From the NCBI RefSeq assembly GCF_949987535.1, contig NC_080082.1:31036011-31100010 (forward strand): a stretch of DNA of 64,000 nucleotides, read 5' to 3'. The translations under genes were made by a program, and so were the position numbers. Under the pieces are notes generated by a model, which had not been told where the DNA came from, did not search any database, and saw only the letters and a list, made by a program, of their open reading frames with translations. This stretch comes from Balaenoptera acutorostrata (taxonomy: Eukaryota > Chordata > Mammalia > Artiodactyla > Balaenopteridae). Each line of letters begins with the position of its first letter. The stretch's first letter is position 1. Of the stretch, positions 1 through 12,090 are shown one piece after another.

Positions 1-1440
1 AACAATATAAAGGTCAAATCGGCTGGACGATTATATGAATCAAGTCTGAGGCAGCTTGGTTGGGAGTTTTAAGAGAGGCCGGGTTGGGTTCCCCAGCACA
101 CAAAGCTATGCAACCACTGCAGAAAGGTGCTCAACAAAAGATATACAATTTCAAAGCAGTCTAGAGTAACTTTCCTTGCAAGGGAATAGAATGAACTCAT
201 TATTTTTAAAGGGCAACAATGAAAACAAACACTTTGGAAGAAAATATATTCTGCCAGTGCCTCTGCCATTGGGAGGGAAGCCTACAGGCATATGACTTAA
301 TGAGTAATATTAATGCTATACCTGCAACATGGCAGAAGGTCCAATTTGATGCAATTATTGGAACAAAATCCCCACTGGGTAGTATCAAGCCCTCCTTTCA
401 GCCACAGAATACGGTCTCTCCTCCATCCTCTGTTAGCACAGTACCCCACAAAGGACCATGATTGACAAAAGATAACCCTTTCCAAATTTCGTGACTTCCC
501 TGTTGCTTGAAACTTAAGCAAAGTTTGCACAGGACAGTCTCAAACTTCAGAAAGATTCCAGAATAACTTACAATCAGAAATTCAAGGCAGCTGTGATTTT
601 CAGATGCACTGTAACATTTTAAAAAATGTTTCTTCTTGTAAACCTGAAGATTTTTGCTTTTTGATTACTTGGTTAAATTCCATTTACTCAGAATCAGATA
701 ACAGTAGTCACAGAGGTAATGAATACAGTTATGGAAATGAAGGCTAAGTGGCCAACGCCATTGATTTCTAGAATCCAGAAACTTCATAACCCATGAAAGA
801 AGCAGACACTACAGAGAAATCTGATTTACATCAAGAGCTTGTTTTCTACACAGGATTTTCCCCTGCAAAGTCAAAGACCGATGGACAGACTTCCATTGGA
901 GCATAATCCATTCCTACTCTTGAGAGATGAGCAAAGCAAAGGACAGTGGCTTACAGAATAAAAGGCCAGCTGTTCTGACTTTGGAATGCTCATTTGAGTT
1001 GTAAGCTGTGAAATAAATTTGAGTTGATGGTCCTCCCATCTGCTCACCTGTCAAGTCTATTTCCACTGTGCTGCTGTTTTTAGAAATACTTCCAAGTAAC
1101 CTGCTTAATTGGTTTTTGGACGCCGAGAAGCATCTCCCAAGTTTATTTTAACCTTATACAGAACATGAAGCTACTGGGCCTTGGTTTCTTTTCTCTCGTT
1201 TAAGAACATTCACTAACAGGTCAAGAGCACTTACACAGAAAACTCGGTGGAGCCGCAAACCAATGGGGTGGGGGGCAGTCCCAATGAGGAATTAGAGAGA
1301 AAATGGTGGGTCAAAACAGAATGTCAATTGATCAAGGGCATCCCAGTCTTCTGAAGAATTTCTGCTTTGCACCCGTTTAAAAGCCGAGTCCAAGTCAAAA
1401 TTCTTACAATGGTCCGCAAGTTGCTTCATGACCTACGCCT
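1..1440. other. Unique sequence, no gene seen
   Basis: No recognisable dispersed repeat or coding exon was seen. The open frames on both strands between 69 and 530 are short, overlap each other in several frames and carry no known motif, so I read them as chance. Base composition is ordinary AT-leaning mammalian non-coding DNA. Confidence 0.5.
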
Positions 1441-1459
1441 TCCCCCCCCCACCGCCACC

Positions 1460-1945
1460 CCCCATCCTCTGGCCTCTCCTTCCACTTGTCCCATTACTCA
1501 CTTTGCTCCAGTCATATTGGCTGATTTGCTCTTCCTTGAACAGGCAAAGAATACTCTCAGGTATTCCAGAGCGCTCCAATACCTGCTGTTTCTTCAGCCT
1601 TGAACACTCTTCCCCTAAGATATCCATGTGGCTCACTCCCCTATTCCTTCAGGTCACCACTTAAACATAATCCAATCAGTAAGGCTTTCCTTGACTATCC
1701 TACGTAAGACACCAGCATCTCCCCTTCCTACCTACCCAACCCAGCACTCCCCACTCCCCATTTTCTTTTCCTGCCCCATTTTTCTCTACAACACTTGATA
1801 CCATCTAGGGTGCGTGTGTGTGTGTGTGTGTCTGTGTGTATAAGATAAGCCCCCTGAAGGCAGGGATTTCTGATGTACTCACTGCTATATCCTCCAAGCC
1901 TAGAGTCTGGCCCACTGTAGCCACAGTAAATACGGTGCGATGCAC
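1460..1945 (+). mobile_element. LINE L2 3'-end remnant
   Basis: The stretch follows the order of the L2 3' end: a C/T-rich part with a 'cttgaacactcttcccc' type segment, a 'tcaccacttaaacat' segment, and then 'ccctgaaggcagggattt' followed by 'cactgctatatcctcc'. The copy is heavily diverged and contains a GT microsatellite. L2 was active before the placental radiation, so this is a dead fossil. Boundaries are approximate. Confidence 0.65.
1811..1840 (+). repeat. (GT)n microsatellite
   Basis: An alternating GT tract, interrupted near its end by a single 'ctgt', lies inside the L2 remnant. It is likely polymorphic in length. Confidence 0.85.
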
Positions 1946-2119
1946 AGATGACTGAGAGCAACTTGTGTCTGAACTTCCAACTGTACCTCCTTAAGGCAGG
2001 ACTAATCTCTCTGCAATATCACCAGTTTTATGATAATGACAGTAAATGTACAAGGCACAACCAAAGGAGAAATAATAACAATATCTCATCCATGGACAAA
2101 GAGGATGAGATGAGAGGAA

Positions 2120-2280
2120 GAAAATTGGTCTGGGAATTCAAGACCCAGCTCCGCCACTACCCTATCCTGTGACCTTGGGCAAAACCTTGACTTTCTGGCC
2201 ACCAGTACTCAGATCTGTAAAATGAAAGGTTGGGTTAGACAATCTCTAAGGTGCTTCCCATCTTTAAAAAACTGGGATTT
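2120..2280 (+). mobile_element. MIR SINE remnant
   Basis: The MIR core order is visible: 'cccagctccgccactac', 'tgtgaccttgggcaaa', 'atctgtaaaatgaaagg' and then 'caatctctaaggtgcttccc'. These are the tRNA-unrelated core and 3' parts of the mammal-wide MIR. It is old and diverged, with no flanking duplication left. Confidence 0.8.
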
Positions 2281-2324
2281 TATATATAAATATTATGGTT
2301 TACCTTCACATACCTCATCTCATG

Positions 2325-2445
2325 TGACCCTCACTACTAGGGTAGGAAATAAAGGTGCTGTCCCAGTTGGGGAGATTAGGATGTGGAGGCCTTGCTCCAG
2401 GTCACATGGCTACCAAGACACGTAGCTGGGACTGAAACTTAGGTC
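2325..2445 (-). mobile_element. Probable MIR remnant, reverse
   Basis: Pieces such as 'ccaggtcacatggctacc' and 'tagctgggactgaaactt' resemble the reverse complement of the MIR core ('ggtcacacagctagtaag...'). The match is short and diverged, so the family call is tentative. Confidence 0.45.
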
Positions 2446-2965
2446 ATTTGCTAGTTCAGCATTTTTTCTACAAAACTGCACTTCCTCTATTGGTAGAATT
2501 GCAAGTACTACCAGTCCTTGTTACTCTGACTCAAAAAGTATTTTTGCAGGCAAGTTCTTATCCCCTCAAGATAACGTATGTGTATCATGGACCCCTCTGG
2601 GCACTGTTCCACCCTAGCCCAAGAATGCTTGGATTCTCTAAGCTGCCATTTCAAGATTAGAGATAATAAACGGCTCCATCTGCCTATGGATGTTTTATGA
2701 TAGGAATAAAACTATATTTTAGTGTAGCTCTTTGGTACAAGGGCAAGAAGTCAAAGCAACTGTAGCATCAGGATTGCTATGCTAACAAGGCCGCTGAACT
2801 CCAAAGATGTCAGAAACTTCCTCGTCTTGAAGCCAGAGCAAATCTGCATTTTATACCCCTAGGAACTGAATGATGCTGTTTCTGCAGCTAACATTTAGAA
2901 ATTAAAATTGCTTTTACCCACATAAATATCTATGCTGCTGGGTTCAGTGATCAAGAAGGAGGAAA
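2446..2965. other. Unique sequence, no gene seen
   Basis: There are no exons, repeats or structured elements that I can support. A 70-codon open frame at 2448-2660 has no recognisable domain. Confidence 0.45.
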
Positions 2966-3405
2966 ACTCAATAAACTATAATGGAAAAGAATTTACCAAA
3001 TACATAGGGACTTCCCTGGTGGTGCAGTGGTTAAGAATCCGCCTGCCAATGCAGGGGACACGGGTTCTAGCCCTGGTCCGGGAAGATCCCACATGCTGCG
3101 GAGCAACTAAGCCCGTGCACCACGACTACTGAGCCTGCGCTCTAGAGCCCGCAAGCCACAACTACTGAGCCTGCATGCCACAACTACTGAAGCCCACACA
3201 CCTAGAGCCCATGCTCCGCAACAAGAGAAGCCACTGCAGTGAGAAGCCTACGCAATGCAAGGAAGAGTAGCCTCCGCTCGCTGCAACTAGAGAAAGCCCG
3301 TGTGCAGCAACGAAGACCCAACACAGCCAAAAAAAAAAACCAAAAAAACAAAACATATATATGTGTATAACCGAATCATTTTGCTGTACACCTGAAACAT
3401 CCAGG
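2966..3405 (+). mobile_element. L1 3'-end fragment, split by a SINE
   Basis: The left part (about 2971-2991, 'ataaactataatggaaaag') and the right part (about 3352-3400, including 'tgctgtacacctgaaac') are adjacent pieces of the same cetartiodactyl L1 3' terminus. That terminus also occurs at 23116-23290 in this window. The CHR SINE at 3007-3350 separates them. Only the terminus is present, as in a strongly 5'-truncated insertion. Confidence 0.7.
3007..3350 (+). mobile_element. CHR-type tRNA-derived SINE (long form)
   Basis: The element starts with gggacttccctggtgg and carries an A-box-like segment and a B-box-like 'ggttctagccc' (the usual 'ggttcgagccc' with one change). Its body contains a repeated 'ccacaactactgagcc' unit (three similar copies) and it ends in an A-rich tail. 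That internal repetition separates it from the 'gcgcgtctggagcc' subtype seen at 23.9, 27.8, 52.9, 54.9 and 62.1 kb. Its divergence suggests it is older than those. No clear target-site duplication was found. Confidence 0.92.
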
Positions 3406-3658
3406 ACCCAGGCTGCTGCATCTATTTTTTTGTTTTGCCATTCTTAGCTCATGGCTGCCATCCTTGAGGTCACCTTATGGTCCAGGTGTTCTAGCCACCA
3501 TATCTGGTTTCCCAGGCAGGAGCAGGAGAAAGGAGAGAGGGGTAAAATATGCCCTTACCTCCTCTTTCTAAGGAAGACAGCCAACCAACCTCCACCTCTA
3601 TGTCACTGACTAGAACTCAGTCCCTGGGCTGCAAAAGAGGCTGGGAAGTGTAGGCGTT

Positions 3659-3818
3659 TTTGTTTGTTTGTTTGTTTTTTGGGTTTTTTTTACAGTTTTG
3701 TTTGTTTATTTTTGGCTGCACAGCATGTGGGATCTTAGTTCTCCGACCAGCGGTTGAACCCATGCCCCCTGCAGTGGAAGTGCAAAGTCTTAACCACTGG
3801 ACTGCCAGGGAAGTCCCT
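3659..3818 (-). mobile_element. Short CHR-type SINE, reverse
   Basis: Read on the minus strand it begins gggacttccctggcagtcc, runs through a B-box-like region and 'gatcccacatgctg', and ends in an A-rich tail seen here as T/G-rich sequence at 3659-3710. The flanks share 'tgtagg' plus a T run (3649-3654 and 3819-3824), consistent with a partly decayed target-site duplication. Confidence 0.88.
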
Positions 3819-3839
3819 GTAGGTTTTTAACTGGATGTG

Positions 3840-4300
3840 CTACCCTCTTCTTTCCTCCATCAAAACTGGGATTCTATACAGGAAGAAGGAAAGGATGAGG
3901 GCAGGATGAGAAACTAGTATTCTCTGCCACACAATGTAAGCAAATAGATATTAAGGTAATGTCTTCTAGAGATCAATGTTCTGGAGCGAATCAAACAGGA
4001 AATGAATAAGTGAGCGAATGGAGGGGGTGGGGGAAGGGCTGTGGCTGGAGTGGAAGCAGTAGGCATCTATCGGGGGAAGAGAATTTTAGGTGACAATGAG
4101 TCAGGCTTGATCAAGGGACAGCAAGGAGGCCACTGTAGCTGAAGGAGGGTGACCAAGGGAGGAAGGAGGTGGGGTCAGAGAGGAACAGGGTCTTGGAAGC
4201 CACTGTACAGACTGATTTTATTCTAAGCGAGATGGGAAAGCACTGGAGGCTTTAAACAGGGAAGTGACAGGATCTAGTCCCAAAGTTTGGAGAAAACCTC
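3840..4300 (-). mobile_element. L2 remnant, reverse (best from 4080)
   Basis: The segments 'acagcaaggaggccactg', 'gattttattctaagcgag' and 'gggaagtgacaggatct' follow the order of the reverse complement of L2 upstream of its 3' end. The left part (3840-4080) is too diverged to assign. No coding capacity remains. Confidence 0.5.
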
Positions 4301-6840
4301 TTACTCCCTTAGGAACTGGGTCATTTCATGAGAGCAAACGTCTATGCTCACCCTACTCGTGGTGTTCTGTGGATGAAGCAAAATACCCTCCTTAAGACTC
4401 TTCCCTGGCCTGATGCCCACCTCCCGACCCAAAGCCGGCTGAGAGGGCAGTGCTGAACCTGACCATCCCCACAGCTTTGACGCTTTGTTCCCCTTTGTGC
4501 TGCAAGAGAAAAGAAGAAGTACCGCCCAAGCCTCCCTGTATTCCTAAGTTCACCTGATGCGTATCTTCAGAACGCAACTCACATCCAATTTAGGCTGTTC
4601 ATTTACTTCTGGGGGCCGTGGATTCAGGCGGAGGAAGAAGGGGTGACCCTAGATGCCGAGAGCCACGGAAGACCGAGCAGACCTCTGAGTCAGCGCAGGG
4701 GTTGCTTCTAAAATGACTGGATTGGAAAAGACTTTTTTAAAAATTGCACTTCAATAGAAAGCGGACCAAATTCTGAAATCCTCCAACTGAAGTTTCTGCT
4801 GGGCTGCCGGCATCGCCAGCAGCAGACCAAAGCCCGTTGGCGCCTTGGAGAGGAAGGATGAGTTGCCCAGAGACTGCCTTAGGGCTGCACGTGGCTTCCA
4901 AACTGCAGGTTAACTGGGTGGGTTGATTCATTAATCATCACAGCCACCATGTTCCCACCCGGGCATCTCCGAGGCGCAAGCAAGGCAGAGAGACCGGCCA
5001 TCATCTATTTATTACTTTACAGTCTTGTACGCTCTCATCTTCCACGGGCTGGTGCAGTCTCCCAGTCCAGGGCTCTGACAGCTTGGGCCTGTAGTCCCCT
5101 CGCTGTCTGGGGTGAGTGCATTCTCCCAGCACCAGTGATTGCTTGTGGGGTGACCTTGGCAAGGGCACTTAGGCAGCATTTTCTCATCTGTCAAGGCAAG
5201 GCAGCCAGAGACCCCCGGAGTCACCTCTGGTAAATACTCATGTGCGGACCAGTGCCGGCCATCTCATCCCAAAGCCCCCTGGCTCCGGGAAGAAGGCTTT
5301 TTCCAACAGGGAAAATGAGTGAGGCCACGTCCTTGCCTCGTGCCAGTGAGAGATGGGGGAGGGGGCGGGGGTGGAGGAGGAAAGTGTCTCTTTGCAGGAA
5401 AGACACCCTTAGGCCCTCACCGCGGATCCCAGGCGCCTTCTCATTTGCCAAAATCCAGAAGGTCACAGGGAATCAAAGAGTGACTCTGCTTGTGCAGAAT
5501 GTCCTTATAGAGGAGGCTGGGAACAGGAGGCCTGCTACGAGTCACCTTTCCGGCTCCTGCGAACAGGCCGATTAATGGAGAAGTTGAGCTTCTTGCTGAG
5601 CACGACAGGAGTGGGGTCAGCTAGGAACAGGCCAGGGCTCGGCGGTGAGGCAGGACGGCACAGCAAGGACCTGATTAGCGGCTGTCACCTCCTGTCCCCA
5701 TGCCTGGCCTGCCAGGGAGCCAGGCTTCGCAGCCGACTGCTAAGTTAGAATTTACACTTTCTGCAAGAACGGTCTTGCAGTCAAGACCACCCGGGAGTTG
5801 GCACAGACTGAGGGGCCATTATGCTTTCTCCGCAGCCCTGGATGATAGGGGAGCGCGAGTGAGATGGGAAGGAACTTGCTGTTCCTAATTTAAATTGCTC
5901 TTTCTAGCTGGAGATGGGCTTGCCCGGGTCCTAGTGCCCAAAGGCACCCACCTGTAAGTTACAGGGCCAGGGTCGTCTGTGGAGGTGCCTCATCGGCAGG
6001 TGGCCTGCCCACGTGGTGTGAGGGACAGGTTCCAGGACAGCCTTCCCTCGGAAAACAGTTCTGGCTCTGGCCTCCAGCCCATGCCAGAAAGTGTACCATT
6101 CATTCATTCCCCCCCCCCCCAAGTGTATGGGGAAAAGAAGGAAAGGCATTTTAAAATGCAACTGCTTCTAAGGAGGAGACTATTTTAAGTCACCTCTTGG
6201 AGAGATCATGCTGCTTCCTGATAGGGCAGAGAAACACATGAGCTCTGACTTCCCTGGGGTGAGAGGAAGGGGGGGGGGTGTTCCTCGGGAGCCCAATTTT
6301 ACCTTCTTTACAGTCTCACCCAGGGCTGACCACAGGACCAGCCTTCTGGGAGAGATTCGTTCAGGAGGACAGCAAATACAGACTAGCAGCGATTTAATTA
6401 GTTCCAAGTTAATGTCCTTTTCCACTTGGTCTCATGTAAGCACTTGGGAGTTATGGCCACTAACTTAAAATGATTTATAAAGTTCTTTCCCAGGAGAAAG
6501 GTCCTTGGACAGGCAGAGAGTAAGGCTGTGAATTATGCCTCCACAGTGGGTAGAGTATGAGGATAAAGGAACAGGTTCAGCTGTAAAGAATCTGAAGCTC
6601 TCTCCTAAAAGGGAGGGGAGTCTCATTTTTCAGCGAGGTAATTTTTGACAGTCATTGGCTAGCTCTTCTCGACTTCAGCTTTGACAGAACTTCTGTTCTT
6701 AGGAGCTCATCTTAGCTTATACCCTCTCAGTTTTAAGGTGAGGTTAACAGACTTGCTCAACTCATTTGTGGCAGAGTTAGGAGACTAGAATCTCGGGATG
6801 CCTACTTCAACTGTGGGTTTGCTTGCTTTTTCTTTTTTAA
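4300..6840. other. Unique, moderately GC-rich sequence; no gene seen
   Basis: Several overlapping open frames (for example 111 codons at 5240-5575 on the plus strand) have no recognisable domain and no convincing exon structure. Homopolymers of 12 C (6109-6120) and 10 G (6269-6278) occur. A TAATTA homeodomain core lies at 6395-6400. I see no dense CpG cluster that would mark a promoter. Confidence 0.45.
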
Positions 6841-6843
6841 TGT

Positions 6844-7085
6844 TATAATTGTTAACAGCTAACATTATTTGAGGATCTACATTTTGCTAGATGGCATTCT
6901 AAGTGCTTTAGCCTCATAACCCTATGAGGTTATGATTTTTATCCCCATCTCACAGATGGGAACACTGAGGAACTGAGTGGTAATACAATTTGCCCAAGGT
7001 CACAGAGATTGTGAGTGATGTGGCCAAGATATGAGCCCAGGCGGTCTGGTCCCAGAGCCATACTCTCAACCACTACCCTACCATG
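6844..7085 (-). mobile_element. MIR SINE, reverse
   Basis: Nearly the full reverse-complement order of MIR is present: 'acagctaacattatttgag', 'ctcataaccctatgaggt', 'cccatctcacagatgg', 'cccaaggtcacagag', 'gagcccaggcggtctgg' and 'ctctcaaccactaccctacc'. It is one of the longest MIR copies in the window. Confidence 0.88.
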
Positions 7086-7339
7086 CTATTGAGACAGTGC
7101 ACACTCACAGTCTTAAACCTAATGATACAGAAGGGTTTATACAGTGAAAAAGCAAGAGTCCCCCACTCTAGTTCATCCCACTCCTGGATTTGTTTCCAAT
7201 GGTGGTTACCTTCTGTTATCTCTCACTAATAGGCACACACTCCTATTCCTTGATTTTCCAATTTCAGATATTATCCATTGGCTTCCTGCAGTGTGACATG
7301 AAGATTGGACTCTCCTTATTCTATGCACGTGTGAATGGT

Positions 7340-7808
7340 GTTTGTCGTAACTAGCCTCCAAACACGGCCCCAGCGGACCACGCCTCCAGGATTCACCCAT
7401 ATACTGAGGCTCAGCTGGCCCTCCTTGTCCTCTGACTTAAACAACAGACTGCAGCACGGGTGACATTAGAACAGTTCCTTTAAAAAGCCTGGCAGCTTCT
7501 GCTTTTGTGCTCTCGGGAATCTTGAGCCTCCCTGCAAGAAGTCTGGGCATCCTGCAGGAGAGACCACAGGGAAAGGCCACGTCGAGAGATGGAGGCCCAG
7601 TGATCCCAGAGTCCCCAGCTGAGCCCAGCCTTTCTGCTCCAGATGCTGCCTGACTACAGTCCCAGGTAAGACCCTCAGTGACGCCAGCAGAAGAACCTCC
7701 TATCCAGATGAGTCAACCCACAGAAGAACAGAGACTTATATGAGAAATAATGACTGCGGTTGATTGAAGCCGCTATGTTTTGGGGTCATCTGTTATGTAG
7801 CAAATAGT
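7340..7808 (+). mobile_element. MLT1-type MaLR LTR
   Basis: The 3' half matches the MLT1 layout: 'cttctgcttttgtgctctc', 'ccagctgagcccagcc', 'cccacagaagaacagag', 'gagaaataatgactgcgg' and a terminal 'gccgctatgttttgggg' followed by 'tgttatgtagcaaatag'. This is a solo LTR of an ancient mammalian MaLR/ERVL-related retroposon with no internal region beside it. The 5' boundary is uncertain. Confidence 0.72.
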
Positions 7809-7889
7809 GTTTTTCTGTATTTTTAGTTCCTTAATTGGATACCTTTGGAACATTAGATGATACGCTTAAATTCTATATCTGGTTCCATT

Positions 7890-8940
7890 AACTTTTTTTA
7901 TGGTGGTAAAAACTATATAATGTAAAATTTGCCTTTTTACCCATTTTTAAGTGTACAATTCAGTGGTATTCATTGCATTCACAATGTTGTACAAGCATCA
8001 CCGGTATATATTTCTAAAATTTTCTCATGACCTCAAACAGAAATTCATTATGCAATTTCCCATCCCCCCCTGTCCACAGCACCAGTAACCTCCAATCTAC
8101 GTTCTGCCTATTTTAGATAGTTCATATAAGTGGAATCATAAAATATTTGTCCTTTTGTGTCTGGCTTATTTCACTTGGCATGATGTTTTCGAGGTTCATC
8201 TAGATTATAGCATGTATTAGAATTTCATTCCTTTTTATGGCTGAATAATATTCCATTCCATGTACATTACACATTTAGTTTATCCATTCATCTGTTGATG
8301 GACGCTTGGGTTGTTTCTACCTTTTGGCTATTGTGAATAATGCTGTGATGAATATTGGTACACAAACATCTGTTTGAGTCCCTGCTTTCAATTCTTTTGG
8401 GTTTATACCTAGGAGTGGACTTGCTGGGTCATATGGTAATCTTACGTTTAACTTTTTGAGGAACCACCAAATTGTTTTTCAAAGGCACTGCATGATTTTA
8501 CATTTCCACCAGCAACATACAAAGGTTCTAATTTCTCCACATCCTTGCCAACACTTGTTATTTTGTTATTTTTAAAAATTATTATAGCCACTCTAGTAGG
8601 TATGAAGTACTCTCTCATTGTGGTTTTGATTTACATTTCCCTAATGACTAATGGTGCTAAGCATCTTTTCATGAGCTTATTTACCATTTGTATATCTTCT
8701 CTGGAGAAGTGTCTAACCAAGTCCTTTGCCCATTTTTTTAAGTTGGGTTGTTTGTCTTTTAGTTCTTGAGTTTTAGGAGTTCTTTACATATTCTGGATAT
8801 TAAACCTTTATCAGATACATGATTTGCAAGATTTTCTCATATTCTGTAGGGTTTTTTTCACTTTCTTGACAATGTTCTTTCATGCACAAAAGTTTTTAAT
8901 TTTTGATGAATTTATCTCTTTTTTCCTTCGGTTCTACTAA
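7890..8940 (-). mobile_element. L1M (L1MA/MB-like) 3' end, reverse
   Basis: About 1 kb is the reverse complement of an L1 3' end. Recognisable pieces are 'aagtgtacaattcagtgg', 'acaatgttgtacaagcatc', 'tggctgaataatattcc', 'tgttgatggacgcttgg', 'gagtggacttgctgggtc', 'tttccctaatgactaatgg' and 'ggatattaaacctttatc'. Stops and indels interrupt every frame of the former ORF2 C-terminus. A 74-codon plus-strand frame at 8545-8769 is a shadow of it. Confidence 0.92.
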
Positions 8941-10030
8941 CCTTTGACAGAATCTCTCAACTCCCCCTTTTATAAGATAAGGATAAGAGTGCCCAGTATA
9001 GAATGACAGACTGAGCCAGTTAACACCCTGAAAACGGAGTTGCAGGAATAAGAGGTACCCAATGTTTTATGAACTCTTGAAGGATCTTTTCCATCTATGT
9101 GCCATTCTTAAGTCAGTTGTTGGTTTTCACCAAAGTAAAACCTCTACCTGACAACACTGTTAACTCAACTTTGAGTTATTCCCTAAACCTAACAGTAATT
9201 AATGTGAACTATTTAAAAAATAATTTAGAATCTTTACACTCACTCAGATTGGAAGTTTCCATTCTGCACTTCTACAAATGTGTACAATCTGACTGTGTAC
9301 ATGCCTTATTTCTTCCGTTAACCCAGAGGGAACTGGTGGGCATCTCAGCATCTATCCAATTCCAGTCCAGAAGAATGACAGTATCTGAGATTCCTAGGAA
9401 AAATTTTCATGGGACGTACCCCTCAAACCTTCTGGCAAAAGATTTTGGTCCTTTAAAAGAACTTCCTGCCATCTTCTATTGGATTTGTAAGAGACTTAGG
9501 AATGGCTATTAAGACCATGCATGTATGCATATCCTAATTGGCAAGCCATCCTTTTCATACTCATGGACACCTCTTTATAGCATGAGTATTGGCGAACAAG
9601 GCAAAGGGAGAACCCAGTACCATGGAGGAGAATTTCCCAGGATGCAGCTGCAGCTCAGGGGACATCGTCTGACCTTCAGTATAACTCAATCTGTATAACA
9701 GGAAACTCACCATGATGATAGTCTCCTTGTATAACAAGCTTTCCTTGGGCATTTCTGACAGCTGATTATCACTTTTTCCCCTGTTGAAAACATTTAATTC
9801 ACTGCTGTCTGGAATGTCTATTTATTTGTGGGGTACTCATGATACCAAATGTCTCATAATTGTTGTGGTCTTTCCCATCAGAAAGGAAACTTGGCTTGGT
9901 AGAAAACATTAAAAAAGTATTTTGAGCTATCGGGTCACTATAAACATTCTCAAAACTGTATTTGCAAAAGCCAGCATGCTGTTAAAACAATTACATGCTC
10001 TATCTCAGTTCCAAACAGCTAATGGTGTTT
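8941..10030. other. Unique sequence, no gene seen
   Basis: A 137-codon plus-strand frame (9099-9512) is the longest open stretch here. Its translation has no signal peptide, domain or low-complexity bias I recognise, and I see no splice or promoter context for it. I treat it as chance. Confidence 0.45.
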
Positions 10031-10034
10031 TGCA

Positions 10035-10455
10035 GAATTGCTTATAATTTCAGAAACTGGAAACAATCTAAATGTCCGTTATCGTGGGAACGATACTAAA
10101 CTATGGTATATCCAACCTATGGATGTCTCTGCAACAATTAAATAAACAGATTTATATTACATGTTCTAACATAGGAAGATTTCCAGATCTGGATATATTA
10201 TTGAGGAACAAAAGCAAATTGGGTAGTATTGATTTATAGAGGCAATGGTTATTTGTAATGACCATTTATATAAAACAAAGAAAACATACTTGTCTACAGT
10301 ACATCTATATGTCTATAAATGCACAGAAAAATATGTGAAAGGGCAAGACGTCTGAGATTGGGGGTAGTGGTCAAAGAGTACTTTATAAAGTTTTAATTTT
10401 TTTATAAAGTATATGTATTTGTGTATTCCTTGTGTAATTTAAAATACAGATGCTA
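10035..10455 (+). mobile_element. L1M 3'-end remnant, forward
   Basis: The typical L1 tail order is visible: 'agaaactggaaacaatct', 'aatgtccgttat', 'actatggtatatccaacc', 'caacaattaaataaacag' and a long AT-rich 3' UTR. It is diverged and non-coding. Confidence 0.7.
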
Positions 10456-11575
10456 ACTGATGGTGAAGAAAACCAGATACCTTAGAGCTAGGGATGTGAA
10501 TCAGCTGTTAAAGAATATAACTGCCTTCAGGTCTAACTTCCTTTCTACCAATCAGAATTCTGGGAACTCAGCAAGAAGCAAATTCTTGGCTTAGTCAATA
10601 TAGAAAGTTGAAGTCAACCAGGTAAAACAATTAATTTGCATCTTAAGGGAGAATTTACCTACAACATTCTTAGCTATTTTGGTAAAGATAGGGTCCTCTG
10701 AGGATTGGAGTAGAAAAGTGATTTCTCTAGACTATCTCATCTTCCCCAAACTTCTGCCATCTCACTGAAACTGAAGCCTTTCAAGGGGGAGAGGAAAAAT
10801 AAAGGACCAGTGGCTATACTTACTTGAAACACCTAAGCTTTATAAAACTTCTTTCATCTACATGTCTCTTAAGAAAACTGTCAAAGCAACAAAGAAGCAA
10901 AGTGGAAACAGATGTTTTTCTACCAGAAATGCTCTCAGGAATGGTTTCAGATATTCATGTGTGTTTTCTAAGTAACTGTACCAACCAACTTTTCTTGTCC
11001 ACCATTACAGCCCCTGACATGTTTCTCGGGCCCCTCTGGGCACACATGCTCAGACAGAGCCTGGTCCTGGCAGCCTAGGTTCCCAGCAAGCCCTGTGCAC
11101 AGAGGAAGGCATGGGGCTCCTGGACAATTCAGCCTCAGAACATCCCGAACTACAGGCCCAAGAGTGCATGCTCAGCAGGCCAAGCGAGGGCAATGGCATT
11201 TTATTCTCTGGCCGATTTCATTTTCCCTTTGGGGGAAGGGCAGCCCACTGGAACTCCTCTGGGATGTGAAGGGTCTCAGGAACACAAGCTCTCCCCCTCC
11301 AGTTCACGACCCCTCCCCCAAATCTCTAATTTTAGGCACCTTAGTTGTTAAAGGCATTTAACTTTAATTCCATTTGACTTCAATTGTGTCCAAATTACTG
11401 TAGAAAGTAAGAAGACAACAAGCTGTAAATATGAAGAGAGACAGAAAATCATTGAGAATCCTGCCTTTATGAATATTTGATGAAGAAAGGTTAGATCCAT
11501 AGCTGGTAAATTATAAGAAATTATGTCCATCATGTGACTCTGTCAGCAAAGGTTAATACAAATGGGTTGGGACTT
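10456..11575. other. Unique sequence, no gene seen
   Basis: No dispersed repeat was recognised. Short open frames at 10824-11078 and 11095-11361 lack any domain. Confidence 0.4.
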
Positions 11576-11579
11576 AGTT

Positions 11580-12090
11580 GGGATGACAACGCAGATTAAA
11601 AAAGATTTGTCCTGTCCTCGCTGCAATTAGTTTTTCTCCTATTATTAGTGTAATAGAGTTGATCATTAGGATTATGGCAACAGAACAACTGCTCGGTTGA
11701 AATCATTTTGTTTTGCAGACCAGTGTTGCATTTTCACAATAAATTTTTCATCTCTGTTAATCTTGCCCTTAATTGTGTGTGTGGTAGCTGTGGGCAGGAT
11801 CCAATTATTAACTCTTTTGATCCTACAACGTCCTTGCCATCAAGTACGCTGATTACATGCAGACTGAACGGGCGATCCTACATTTCTCTGCAGCTGGATA
11901 CGTGGCTCTCGTGGCTCATTTAGTGCGAGCAGAAAAATGGTTATTTTTGCTCAAATAACAGCCCCAGTCAAGTGTGAAATTGTATATAATTGTGCTATAG
12001 GATTTTGCCCAGGTTAAAGGGCTTCTTGGGGCTTCCATTATGAACCTCATTTCTCAGGTATTTATGATTCGTTTTCCACTTTTACAAAAT
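11580..12090. promoter_or_regulatory. Candidate conserved non-coding element
   Basis: The block is free of recognisable repeats and AT-rich, and it is dense in homeodomain-type half sites (ATTA/TAAT), as in 'gcaattag', 'gtaatag', 'ccaattattaac' and 'ccttaattg'. It has almost no homopolymer slippage. This texture is typical of deeply conserved developmental enhancers. Conservation itself was not testable, so the call is inference. Confidence 0.35.

Noticed and set aside
7340..7808. Possible provirus
   Set aside because: Only a solo MLT1-type LTR is visible, with no gag/pol-like sequence beside it or beside the reverse copy at 40318-40800.
9099..9512. 137-codon plus-strand open frame
   Set aside because: No recognisable family or exon signals; a length expected by chance in 64 kb read in six frames.
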